A stretch of 64,000 nt of DNA. It comes from Acinetobacter wuhouensis (GTDB lineage: Bacteria > Pseudomonadota > Gammaproteobacteria > Pseudomonadales > Moraxellaceae). The DNA lies in NCBI RefSeq assembly GCF_001696605.3, contig NZ_CP031716.1, positions 1,488,001 to 1,552,000 on the forward strand. Reading direction: 5' to 3'. A model generated the notes under the pieces. That model did not search any database, had not been told where the DNA came from, and worked only from the letters and a program-made list of their open reading frames with translations. Position numbers and translations under genes: made by a program. This document shows, one piece after another, positions 28,580 to 37,417 of the stretch; the first letter of the stretch is position 1, and every line of letters begins with the position of its first letter.

Positions 28580-28855
28580 ACTGAGCCCTTAAAATTCAGA
28601 TTTTGGCGAAAAGGAAAACTCTATGACAAACACGCAAAAAATCCCCCGACAAGTACTGTGGGAGTTGTATTTGGGAGATTCTGAATGTTCAGAGTATTTC
28701 GAAAATGGTCTATTTTGACGCTATTTTTGTGCGTATTACTAACATTTTTGTCGAAAATGTGTTTGATTGTTTAAAAATAATTCAGTTTAATTTAATGATT
28801 CAATGGGATTGCTTAGTTTAATTAATTACATAAATAATAGTTAGAATATTGATGC

Positions 28856-29980
28856 TTATTTTTTATAAGTATTACTCAATCTGTAATACGCCAAAATCAT
28901 CAAAACAAATGTTAAGCAAACCAGATAAATCAATTTAGGTACTATGGTAGAGCTTGGTACACCCATTTGATTAAGTTGAATAAATAAATTAATGCCTTGT
29001 GTGGAAGGTAAAATACTAGAAAAATGTTGCATCCATGTCGGCATGGTTTGGAGTGGCCAAGCTGCACCAGACAGCAGAAACAGCGGAATGGAGGTAAACA
29101 CGATCAAATGTCCTGCACGCTCAGAAATATCAAGATAACTGGCTAAAACCATTGCCATAGCAATCACGCAACTGATAAAGATAGGTACAGCAAAGAGCAT
29201 GCCCCAAAAGTTCCCACCACGTGGATAATCATTCAGCCAAAAGGTAAAACCAAATAGATAGAAACAGCCCATACAACCTATGCTCAGTGCTGCTAAATAT
29301 ATGCCAAAAAATTCAGGGGCTTTTGCCCTCCATTTTTGCTCACGATAACCTGCAATCAACATACACAGCCCCAAAACAATGGTTTGGTGAATGATGAGTG
29401 GGGCAATCGCAGGGAAAATATAGCTTCCATAACCTGATAATGTGTTAAACAATGGGATTTGATGAATCGGAATTGCTGGATGAAAATGGCTTACTTTGCC
29501 AAATTTTTGCATCTGTTCTGCAATGGTATTTTCGATAGCAGTACCAAGTCCAACTCCAATTTCTTTGGTTTTTAGAAAATATGCACTACTGAGATATAAA
29601 CCAATACCACCAGTTTCACCACGCATAACACTATTGCTTAAATTTTCAGGCAGTAACAAAATACCATCTGCTTTTTGTTGCTGAATCATTTGTTTGGCAT
29701 GTTCAAAATTACCAGTAACTTCTGCAATTTTGACATTAGGACTTTTGGCAACTTGGGAGATAATCGTGTTGCTTAGAAAACTTTGTTCTTCATCGACAAT
29801 AATTATCGGCAGATTTTCAGCAGTTTCTGCTTTATAAGCGGTTGGATAAAAAAAACTATAGAGCACAATGGATAAAACCATCGTGGTAAAAATAGATGAG
29901 TTTTTAAATATATTTTTAAAGGTTTGCAGATAACCTCTTAAAAGTGCTTTAAAGAAAGGCTCGTGATGATTATGCGCCAT
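28856..29980 (-). CDS. ABC-2 type transporter permease, second copy
   Basis: A 374-residue inner-membrane protein with the ABC-2/YhhJ-YbhR layout: one N-terminal helix (IFTTMVLSIVLYSFFYPTAY), a periplasmic domain of about 150 residues, then five helices ending with LIYLVCLTFVLMILAYY. AAAGGAG lies 6 nt before ATG 29980, which decides the start. It overlaps the preceding permease gene by 11 bp. In related exporters two such permeases work with an ATPase and an HlyD-type adaptor; no ATPase gene is present here. Confidence 0.88.
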   Translation of the reverse strand: MAHNHHEPFFKALLRGYLQTFKNIFKNSSIFTTMVLSIVLYSFFYPTAYKAETAENLPIIIVDEEQSFLSNTIISQVAKSPNVKIAEVTGNFEHAKQMIQQQKADGILLLPENLSNSVMRGETGGIGLYLSSAYFLKTKEIGVGLGTAIENTIAEQMQKFGKVSHFHPAIPIHQIPLFNTLSGYGSYIFPAIAPLIIHQTIVLGLCMLIAGYREQKWRAKAPEFFGIYLAALSIGCMGCFYLFGFTFWLNDYPRGGNFWGMLFAVPIFISCVIAMAMVLASYLDISERAGHLIVFTSIPLFLLSGAAWPLQTMPTWMQHFSSILPSTQGINLFIQLNQMGVPSSTIVPKLIYLVCLTFVLMILAYYRLSNTYKK

Positions 29981-31106
29981 GTGCTGCTCCTTTAAGATTC
30001 TTCTTAAGAAGTACACTTGCAATGAAGTAATAAAAAACACAATAAGCGAATAATATAGCTAGAGGGATCATTGAAATCATGATCGGACTACCCACCACCC
30101 ATTGTTCTGTTTGTAATTTTGCATAGGGGGTATAAGGGATAATATTGGCCCAAAACTTTGTAAAAATAGGTGCATTATTTAGGGGAAGCGTAACACCTGC
30201 AAAACTTAAAGATGATCCTCCATAGACCGCAATAAAGCCAAAGGTTTTAGACAGATTTTGTGTTGCGAGTACCACTGTACTGCTGATGAAGGCATAAGCC
30301 GAATACAGTAAAAATTGTCCTATCAGAATCATCCAGAGGCTACCTGCTACAAACCATCCACGTATTTCAACCAACCAAAACATCCATAGCCAAGTCCAAA
30401 AGCAGAAAATCAGCACATAGACTAAATTTTTAGCCAATAATGCGCTAAAAACAGATTGTTGATTGACCCATTGATGAGTGGTTTTATATTTAAGTTCTTG
30501 ACCCACTGAGAACGCTACACAACAGCATAAGAGTAGATGCAAAATTGCTGGAATTAAAAACGGTTCTAAATAAAGTTCATAACTGAGGTTTGGATTGAAT
30601 AAGGGAGAAATTTTTACATTGGCTGTAGGAAACTCAACATAAGGTATTTTATTTGCTAAATATGTATTTTTACTAAAGTCACTGATGGCTTCTACGGAAG
30701 ACATTAACATGGCAGATGAGATTGTATTACCGATACTAAAATAAGATTGGTTAAACGCGATACTGATCTGTGCATCCTGCGCTTGAACTAGACGCTGTTC
30801 TGCACCATTGGGAATATGTACATAACCCCAAACCTGAGTCTGATTAATGAGTCGTTCAACTTCATTCGGATTATCTGTAATTGTATGGATTGAAATTGCA
30901 CTGTTATGACTTAAATATTCCTCGATTTTATGGCTAAGTTCGCTGTGATCTTGATCAATAATTGCAATAGGTAAATGTTCAGCCTTACCCTCATAAAACA
31001 TACATGCAAATAAAACGATGACAAAAAGTGGGGCAAGCGTGACTAAGCATAAGTCCCACTTATGCTGAATTAGGTAACGAAGTTCTCTTAACATGCCTGC
31101 CCACAT
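29970..31106 (-). CDS. ABC-2 type transporter permease, first copy
   Basis: A 378-residue protein with the same topology as its neighbour: an N-terminal helix (LCLVTLAPLFVIVLFACMF), a periplasmic domain starting with PIAIIDQDHSELSHKIEEYL, and a block of five helices near the C-terminus. The stop of the HlyD-type gene lies 2 nt before the ATG at 31106; ATG 31094 is an alternative. The two permeases probably form a heterodimer that exports an unknown substrate through the adaptor and TolC-like partner encoded upstream. Confidence 0.87.
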   Translation of the reverse strand: MWAGMLRELRYLIQHKWDLCLVTLAPLFVIVLFACMFYEGKAEHLPIAIIDQDHSELSHKIEEYLSHNSAISIHTITDNPNEVERLINQTQVWGYVHIPNGAEQRLVQAQDAQISIAFNQSYFSIGNTISSAMLMSSVEAISDFSKNTYLANKIPYVEFPTANVKISPLFNPNLSYELYLEPFLIPAILHLLLCCCVAFSVGQELKYKTTHQWVNQQSVFSALLAKNLVYVLIFCFWTWLWMFWLVEIRGWFVAGSLWMILIGQFLLYSAYAFISSTVVLATQNLSKTFGFIAVYGGSSLSFAGVTLPLNNAPIFTKFWANIIPYTPYAKLQTEQWVVGSPIMISMIPLAILFAYCVFYYFIASVLLKKNLKGAAHGA

Positions 31107-31108
31107 GT

Positions 31109-32323
31109 TTATTGGCTCTCTTTTAATTTAAAAATAACACTCATACCGACTTTTAAATCAGCAAGTGGCTGGTTTGGTGTAAGTTTGACTTTAAAGCTAC
31201 GAATATCGTAGCCACCAGTCTGACGTGTGGTTTTAATCGTGGCAAATTCACCTTCAGCATCAATATTTTTAATATCGAATGCAACGGTCTTATTCAGTGC
31301 AGGAATATAGCCATCAATCGTCTTACTTTGATAGACCTGTGCATATTGGTCTTCACGAACATTTAAGTTCACCCATTTTTCTTCATCTTGAATAATACTA
31401 ACAATCGGCACACCCATAGCAACCAATTCAGAAGGTTTGCCATAGGTTTTAGAGACTGTGCCTGTAACAGGAGAAAAGAGTTTGGTTTCGGCATCTAAGG
31501 CATTGGCTTCAGCGACAGCTGCTTTGGCAATTTCAACCTGTGCATCAGCAGTCGATTTTTGTTCATTTGTGCTACCGCGTTTAGCACGTGCATATTGTTG
31601 ATAAGCCGCTTCTGTCATTTGAGTTGCAGATTGAGCGGCTGCATGCATTTCGTCACGGCGTTGGCGGGAAATGACCCCTTGGGCATACAAATTAGCGCCA
31701 CGCTGATAGGTGGTATTTGCAAGATTTTGTTGAGCTTTTAAACTCTGCCAATTGGCGTATAAGCTATCAATGTTTTCTTGTTGTGAACCACGATCTGCGG
31801 TGGATTGTAAGGCAAGGGCAGATTGAAGGCTGGCGAGTGCCTGTTGTTTCTTTGCATCTATTTCTGGACTACTTAATGTGACGAGAAGCTGACCTTTTTC
31901 TATTTTTTGTCCATCACTGACAAAAATACCCTCGATGCGACTCGGGACTTTGGTGCTGACATGTAAAGTTTCAGCTTCAACACGACCTTGTACATCGACA
32001 GTTTTAGGTTGATAACTTTTCCATAAACCATAAGCAATGAAGCCGAGTAGGGCAATCAGTACAATTGCAGACACAGCAATGATTAGTTTCTTTTTTGTGG
32101 GTTGTTGCGCTGTTTGTTCCGCAGTTTGGACATGATCGCTTTTTGTAGAATGAAGTTGTTCTGATAAAGAAGATTCAGGTGAAGGTTGCTCTGATGATGG
32201 ATTGGACTGCTCAGTATTGTCGCTATTTTGCTGTGCATCTTTCTGCGTTGCAGTGGTTGGATCTGTATCGGGAGTCGATTGATCTTGCTTTACGTTGTTT
32301 TGATCAACTTCATTTTGATTCAT
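31109..32323 (-). CDS. HlyD/EmrA-family membrane-fusion adaptor
   Basis: The periplasmic adaptor of a tripartite exporter. The 404-residue protein starts with an unusual cytoplasmic stretch of about 75 residues very rich in Gln, Asn, Ser, Thr and Glu. A single membrane helix follows (LIIAVSAIVLIALLGFIAYG), then the biotinyl-lipoyl half-motifs (VDVQGRVEAETLHVSTKVPS and FSPVTGTVSKTYGKPSELV), a coiled-coil hairpin between them, and a beta-barrel domain. GTGGAGCAC places ATG 32323 six nt after GGAG. It lies 12 nt after the outer-membrane gene. Confidence 0.92.
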   Translation of the reverse strand: MNQNEVDQNNVKQDQSTPDTDPTTATQKDAQQNSDNTEQSNPSSEQPSPESSLSEQLHSTKSDHVQTAEQTAQQPTKKKLIIAVSAIVLIALLGFIAYGLWKSYQPKTVDVQGRVEAETLHVSTKVPSRIEGIFVSDGQKIEKGQLLVTLSSPEIDAKKQQALASLQSALALQSTADRGSQQENIDSLYANWQSLKAQQNLANTTYQRGANLYAQGVISRQRRDEMHAAAQSATQMTEAAYQQYARAKRGSTNEQKSTADAQVEIAKAAVAEANALDAETKLFSPVTGTVSKTYGKPSELVAMGVPIVSIIQDEEKWVNLNVREDQYAQVYQSKTIDGYIPALNKTVAFDIKNIDAEGEFATIKTTRQTGGYDIRSFKVKLTPNQPLADLKVGMSVIFKLKESQ

Positions 32324-32335
32324 GTCGTGCTCCAC

Positions 32336-33856
32336 TTAACGAATATAATCAGTATTCGACTGATTTACATAATTTTTAAATTGATCTATTGAGCCATGAC
32401 TGTGTAATAAGCTTGCAAGTGACATCACATATTTATAAGCATTGATGGCTTTTTCCGTTTTGAGCAAACTTAATTGGTTTTGTGCATCAATGACTTGTGT
32501 CGCAGTGCCCATGTCTTCTTTAAATGACAATTGTTGAATGCGTAAGTTTTCTAATGCTGCTTGTTCATTTTGTTGTAAGAGTTGATTCGATTGTTGTGCC
32601 GTGCTGAGTTCACTATAAGATTTATAAATAATATTCTCAATTTCCTGTTGTGTTCGAGCAGTCATAAGTTCAGTCGCATAACGTTGTAATTCGGCAGCTT
32701 GTACATTTTTATTCTTATCAATGCCTGAAAATAAATTATAACGTGCGGCAACGCCCACGATCCAATTTTGATCTTGATCTAAACTATATTCACCAAAAGC
32801 AAATAGCGTCGGTTTTTTTGCTGCATTTTGCATTTTGACATTTTGCTGAGCAAGTTGTGTATCCATGTGCATTTTACGCACAAGATTTGAGGTTTCTGGA
32901 TAAGATGCTAGAAGTTGATTTAACGATTGGCTTTGCTGTTTATTGACAAAAAGTGGTGTGGTCAATTGTTCAATATTTTGTTTATTGAGTAAATTTTTGA
33001 GTTGAAATTGTGCACTATGTAAATTACTTAAATTACTTTGTTGTGTGCGTTCGGCATTATTTCGTGCAACTTCAAACTGCATGCGTTGCCCCTTGCTAAT
33101 AAAACCTTGCTTCTCAATTTTGAGTGCATTGTCATAGTGGTTTTGCATGGCTAAAAGGTTTGTTTGACTTGCTTGTAAAAGTTGTTGTTGTAATTGCACA
33201 TTGAAATATGCCTGAATGATTTCAAAGCGTTGCATATCTTGTTGTTGTTTGGCATCAACTTGACTGCGTTCTGCTTTTAAATTGGCAATGTGTTTTGTTG
33301 TTGTCGTTAATCCACCAGTATAAAGAGGCATCATCACTGAAACAGTGGGGCGTACAACTTCATCTTCGAGTATGACATTTGCTGTATCTGGAATAAGTCC
33401 AATACCACTATGAATGCCCCGAGTTAAACCTTGCTTTAACGGATCGGTAATGTCGGAAGGAATATTTTGCTCAGTTTGCCATTGATCAACACGTTCACTG
33501 ACGCCTTGTGAAAGTGTTTGCTCTAAATTATTTTTTACACTGTTTAATGGAATATCTGTTTCAGTATGAAATTTATAAGCACGCACATTTAGGTCAACGC
33601 GGGGTAATCCAATATTTTTAACGGCTTCAGCTTGCAGTTTGGAAGCTTGGTTTAGCGCATTATTGGTCTGAGTTGTATATGAGTTTTCAAGCAAAAATTG
33701 CTCGGCTTGTGCATAGCTAATATTTTCAGCATGGCTGAGTGGTGCTGCTAAACAAAGAAGTATGAGGCCACATGAATAGTGTGACTTTTGCAGTGCAGAA
33801 AAGAATACTTTTTGTTTTTTTAAATGGTGTGATTTGATCAGCATCATCTTTTTCAT
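32336..33856 (-). CDS. TolC-family outer-membrane efflux protein
   Basis: The outer-membrane exit duct for the exporter encoded downstream. The 506-residue protein has a signal peptide (CGLILLCLAAPLSHA, mature start about residue 43) and two OEP repeats rich in long helices, with typical phrases such as LPRVDLNVRAYKF, RPTVSVMMPLYTGG and VGVAARYNLFSGIDKNKN. It is first in a four-gene operon with the adaptor and two permeases. No regulator lies next to it. Confidence 0.93.
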   Translation of the reverse strand: MKKMMLIKSHHLKKQKVFFSALQKSHYSCGLILLCLAAPLSHAENISYAQAEQFLLENSYTTQTNNALNQASKLQAEAVKNIGLPRVDLNVRAYKFHTETDIPLNSVKNNLEQTLSQGVSERVDQWQTEQNIPSDITDPLKQGLTRGIHSGIGLIPDTANVILEDEVVRPTVSVMMPLYTGGLTTTTKHIANLKAERSQVDAKQQQDMQRFEIIQAYFNVQLQQQLLQASQTNLLAMQNHYDNALKIEKQGFISKGQRMQFEVARNNAERTQQSNLSNLHSAQFQLKNLLNKQNIEQLTTPLFVNKQQSQSLNQLLASYPETSNLVRKMHMDTQLAQQNVKMQNAAKKPTLFAFGEYSLDQDQNWIVGVAARYNLFSGIDKNKNVQAAELQRYATELMTARTQQEIENIIYKSYSELSTAQQSNQLLQQNEQAALENLRIQQLSFKEDMGTATQVIDAQNQLSLLKTEKAINAYKYVMSLASLLHSHGSIDQFKNYVNQSNTDYIR

Positions 33857-34057
33857 CTGACTAAATTTAAAACTAGTTTACATGGAAAGATGTAGAGTAA
33901 ATAACTTAAATGTAAAAAATGAACTGTATTATTTTGTTGTTTGAATTGGTTAAATACATAAAAATAATCTTCATTTCAACTACTATAATCGAATGCCCCA
34001 CTAAATGAGGGCTAAGTTAAAAATGAAGTTTTAGGCTAAAAGATAAGGAAAATAAAA

Positions 34058-34468
34058 ATGGCTCGAATCGAAGTACAATCATGGGTTTATGCGCCAATCG
34101 ATGTGGTTTGGAATACGTATAACAATCCACAAGATATTCAACAATGGAATACCGCTTCACCTGATTGGCACACAGTTAATTCTCAGAATGATTTGCGTGT
34201 CGGTGGTCAATTTTCAAATCGAATGGAAGCCAAAGATGGCAGTATGGGTTTTGATTTTGCAGGAGTCTATACAGAGGTTATTTCACATGAAAAAATTGCC
34301 TATTCCTTTGGTGAACGGAATGCTGAAATTTTATTTCAACAACAAAATGAAGGTGTGCTGATGACGATTACATTTGATCCTGAAAATCAATATCCACTTG
34401 AACAACAACAAGCAGGTTGGCAGGCGATTTTGGATAATTTTAAACGCTATGTGGAAAGTAAATCGTAA
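34058..34468 (+). CDS. SRPBCC (AHSA1-like) domain protein
   Basis: A 136-residue single-domain protein of the START/SRPBCC superfamily, of the activator-of-Hsp90-homologue type. Signatures are VQSWVYAPIDVVWNTYNNP near the start, QQWNTASPDWHT, GGQFSNRMEAKDGSMGFDF, and the closing helix GWQAILDNFKRYVES. Such proteins bind small hydrophobic ligands; the ligand here is unknown. A good AAGGAAAA lies before the ATG. It stands alone, divergent from the efflux operon. Confidence 0.9.
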   Translation: MARIEVQSWVYAPIDVVWNTYNNPQDIQQWNTASPDWHTVNSQNDLRVGGQFSNRMEAKDGSMGFDFAGVYTEVISHEKIAYSFGERNAEILFQQQNEGVLMTITFDPENQYPLEQQQAGWQAILDNFKRYVESKS

Positions 34469-34498
34469 AGCTTGTTTTTCATGTTAATGAGGATATGA

Positions 34499-34744
34499 AT
34501 GATTGAATTTGAAATAGCAAAACAATTACTAGATAAAGAGTTGAGCAAAATATCACAAGATAATGGTACGGACTGCATGATTTACGGTATTAAAGGTGAT
34601 ATTGAGACTGGATGGTTGTTTTCTTGCAATACTGTAGAGTTTCTTAAAAATAATCAATCCATTTAAGTACTTGCAGGAAATTTACCATGATTTATCTCGA
34701 AAGATGGTGAGTTAAGCTATTTGCAAATAAGTTCAAACGCATAG
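34499..34744 (+). pseudogene. Decayed Imm35/YrhB-like immunity gene with two in-frame stops
   Basis: ATG 34499, with GAGG 6 nt upstream, opens a frame that encodes 55 residues (MIEFEIAKQLLDKELSKISQ, ending GWLFSCNTVEFLKNNQSI) and stops at TAA 34664-34666. The same frame then continues as VLAGNLP, a TGA at 34688-34690, FISKDGELSYLQISSNA and a final TAG at 34742-34744. Read through both stops, the product matches my recollection of Imm35/YrhB proteins (GW-F...LAGN-P...DG). AAA-to-TAA and TGG-to-TGA single changes would explain the stops. No toxin gene is nearby. Confidence 0.72.
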
Positions 34745-34819
34745 ATAAAATGATATTTGGATAATAATTGTTTATTTTGCAAATCATCACAAGTCGAATA
34801 AATCAAAGCAGAATTAAAC

Positions 34820-35329
34820 ATGGATCATGAAAAAATAGTCATTCAATCATCTCGAATCACATTAAAACCTTTTACTGCACAGGACGCTGATGAAAGTTAT
34901 GTTTGTATTACTCCAACATTGACACGTTTTATGTCATGGGAACCACCTGAAAATCGTCAAGTATATGATGGAATTTGGCAAGGATGGATTCAGCACATTG
35001 CAGAAGGAAGTGAGTATGTATTTGTGATTCGCCATGCTGAAAGTGAGGAGTTTTTAGGGTTGGGTGGCTTGCATGATGTTCAATCGAAAACACCTGAGCT
35101 GGGGATTTGGATTCGAGAAGATCGTCATAGTGCAGGTTATGGCAAAGACGCTGTGACAGCAATTGCAAATTGGGCATCCTCGAACTTTGATTTTGAACAT
35201 TTTATTTATCCAGTTGCGATTGAAAATCATGCGAGCTGTCGTATTGCAGAATCACTAAATGGTATAGCAATGTATTGCACACAAAAACAAAAATACAAAG
35301 CAGTCACCTATTTCATTGCAAAAAAATAG
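34820..35329 (+). CDS. GNAT acetyltransferase, RimJ/RimL type
   Basis: A 169-residue N-acetyltransferase of the GNAT fold. The N-terminus ITLKPFTAQDADESYVCITP is typical of the RimJ/RimL group, the acetyl-CoA P-loop region is in IREDRHSAGYGKDAVTAIA, and the late motif ENHASCRIAESLNG is conserved. Substrate cannot be deduced: ribosomal protein N-termini, antibiotics or small molecules are all possible. It stands alone. Confidence 0.9.
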   Translation: MDHEKIVIQSSRITLKPFTAQDADESYVCITPTLTRFMSWEPPENRQVYDGIWQGWIQHIAEGSEYVFVIRHAESEEFLGLGGLHDVQSKTPELGIWIREDRHSAGYGKDAVTAIANWASSNFDFEHFIYPVAIENHASCRIAESLNGIAMYCTQKQKYKAVTYFIAKK

Positions 35330-35473
35330 TGAACATTCAAATTTTCTTATTGAAATATCAATTCTAAATCTTTAAAGACATTGAAAGATTGACTGACAAA
35401 GCTACTGCAAGAACAGGCAAATTGTGGTTAAATGCGCCTATTTCATTCGTTTCACTTTAAAAAGGGAAAACTC

Positions 35474-36553
35474 ATGCGCGCGTACAATTTCTGTGCTGGT
35501 CCTGCTGCATTACCTACTGCCGTTTTAGAAAAAGCTCAAGCTGAGTTGTTGGATTGGCGTGGTAAAGGCTTATCCATCATGGAAATGAGCCATCGTAGCA
35601 AAGACTATGTGGCTGTCGCTGAAAAAGCAGAAGCAGACTTACGTAAACTCATGAACATTCCTGAGAACTACAAAGTGTTGTTCTTACAAGGCGGTGCTTC
35701 ACTACAGTTTTCTGCGATTCCTTTGAACCTGTTGGGTAAAAACCCGAAAGCGGATTATATCCATACTGGGATTTGGTCAGAAAAAGCGACTAAAGAAGCA
35801 CAACGCTATGGTGATATTAATATCATCGAAGCAGGTACAAAAATTGATGGTAAATTAGCCATTACCGAGCAAAGCCAATGGAACTTATCGAATGATGCAG
35901 CTTATGTGCATTATGCAGATAATGAAACGATTGGCGGTATTCAATTTGCCAATATCCCTGAAACAGATAAACCATTGGTTTCTGATTTTTCATCAAGCAT
36001 TTTATCTGCACCGTTAGATGTATCTAAATTTGGTTTGATTTACGCAGGTGCGCAAAAGAATATTGGTCCTGCGGGCTTAACTTTAGTGATTGTCCGTGAT
36101 GACTTATTAGATCAAGCAAAACCTGAAATCCCAAGCTTATTGAAATATGGTTCACAAGCCAAAAATGATTCGATGGTCAATACGCCAGCAACTTATGCAT
36201 GGTATTTATCTGGTTTAGTGTTTGAATGGTTACTTGAGCATGGTGGTGTTGAAGCAATGCACAAAACCAACCTAGAAAAATCTAAATTGCTTTATGGTTA
36301 TATTGATTCTAGCGATTTTTATAATAACCCGATCGCAGTGCAAAACCGTTCAATCATGAATGTACCATTTACTTTGGCTGATGAAGCTTTAGATAAATTA
36401 TTCTTGCAAGAAGCAGAAGCAAATCATTTGTTAAATCTTGCGGGTCACCGTTCAGTGGGTGGTATGCGTGCAAGTATTTACAATGCTGTACCATTAGAAG
36501 GTGTACAAGCACTGGTTAACTTCATGGATGACTTTGCAAAACGTCATGGTTAA
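35474..36553 (+). CDS. serC: Phosphoserine aminotransferase
   Basis: A PLP enzyme that makes phosphoserine from 3-phosphohydroxypyruvate and glutamate; it also acts in pyridoxine synthesis. The 359-residue protein begins MRAYNFCAGPAALPTAVLEK, contains the Schiff-base lysine in YAGAQKNIGPAG and ends with LAGHRSVGGMRASIYNAVPL. AAGGGA 6 nt upstream decides ATG 35474 over the in-frame ATG at 35432. It is monocistronic, with a terminator downstream. Confidence 0.97.
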   Translation: MRAYNFCAGPAALPTAVLEKAQAELLDWRGKGLSIMEMSHRSKDYVAVAEKAEADLRKLMNIPENYKVLFLQGGASLQFSAIPLNLLGKNPKADYIHTGIWSEKATKEAQRYGDINIIEAGTKIDGKLAITEQSQWNLSNDAAYVHYADNETIGGIQFANIPETDKPLVSDFSSSILSAPLDVSKFGLIYAGAQKNIGPAGLTLVIVRDDLLDQAKPEIPSLLKYGSQAKNDSMVNTPATYAWYLSGLVFEWLLEHGGVEAMHKTNLEKSKLLYGYIDSSDFYNNPIAVQNRSIMNVPFTLADEALDKLFLQEAEANHLLNLAGHRSVGGMRASIYNAVPLEGVQALVNFMDDFAKRHG

Positions 36554-36631
36554 TTGATTTTTATTTCCTCTTCCTTTTTTGAATATTTAAAAATATTGAT
36601 AAAAGGGGAGAGGGAAATATAATTCATGAAT

Positions 36632-36665
36632 AAAAAAAATCCCTCATATATTGAGGGATTTTTTT
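36632..36665. terminator. Bidirectional terminator after serC
   Basis: AAATCCCTCA, short AT loop, TGAGGGATTT with A and T runs on both sides. It serves serC on the plus strand and the small gene at 36681 on the minus strand. Confidence 0.88.
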
Positions 36666-36680
36666 ATTCAAATGTGTAGA

Positions 36681-36833
36681 TTAAGCAGTCGGAAATATGC
36701 CTAAAAGATGAATAATCACTGCAGCTAAAAACATACCCAGAACAAAAAAGCAACAAGCTCCTTTATCCAAGCGTAAGCGAAAACCGCTATTTTCATGAAT
36801 CAGACTAATTGATTGTTCAGGTATAATTTTCAT
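36681..36833 (-). CDS. Small 50-residue single-pass membrane protein
   Basis: A short minus-strand frame from ATG 36833 to TAA 36681. The N-terminal 27 residues are polar (MKIIPEQSISLIHENSGFRL, then RLDKGA) and the rest is one helix (CCFFVLGMFLAAVIIHLLGI). The ribosome-binding site is weak, but the ORF ends 16 bp from a two-way terminator, which supports it as real. Function is unknown. Confidence 0.6.
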   Translation of the reverse strand: MKIIPEQSISLIHENSGFRLRLDKGACCFFVLGMFLAAVIIHLLGIFPTA

Positions 36834-37367
36834 CACTGAGCCCAGATTTTTAAATTATTGTTAAATCCTATTGGTTCGTCGTATTTTTAACATAGATGGT
36901 CGGTTAAATAAAGCGCTAAATATTATTATTGTCCGATCAAAACTTATAATAGAGTCGAATAATTAAATTGATTATGAATTTAAAAATGTGATTTTATGGG
37001 CGGATTGTGGATAAGTTGGTTTTATTTTAGACAATATTGAGAAAAATGATCTTATCTATAAATTTTGGTGAGTAAAAAGACAGCCAAGCACATGATATTT
37101 ATTGGTTTAAAAATAACCAATAACGAGCTGTTTTTAAATTCATTTTTGAATTTATATTATGATGGATTTTAAATCTGTGGACGGTTCTCTATATACTGAA
37201 TTAGTTACTTTAAATCCTATAGTTAAAAATTAATTAAATAAAATGATTATCTATTTTTAAATTTAAATTGTGGATAACTTGGTATTTTGAATTCAAAACA
37301 AAATAAATAAGGTAAAAATATTGAAAAATAAAAAAATGTTACAAGGTATGTAATAAAGCATTGGGAA
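36834..37367. other. AT-rich intergenic region with DnaA-box repeats
   Basis: No gene is seen in this stretch. It holds two nearly identical 17-nt repeats, ATTGTGGATAASTTGGT, at 37004-37020 and 37267-37283, each containing the 9-mer TGTGGATAA, the complement of the consensus DnaA box TTATCCACA. Between them lies a 9-bp perfect inverted repeat (TTATTGGTT / AACCAATAA) at 37099-37123. Confidence 0.65.
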
Positions 37368-37398
37368 TAAAAAAAGCATGCTGATTTGAGCATGCTTT
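37368..37398 (-). terminator. Terminator of the 37418 gene
   Basis: A 10-bp perfect stem (AAAGCATGCT / AGCATGCTTT) followed by a T run on the minus strand. Confidence 0.85.
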
Positions 37399-37417
37399 AA
37401 TTGTTGGGATAACTAAT

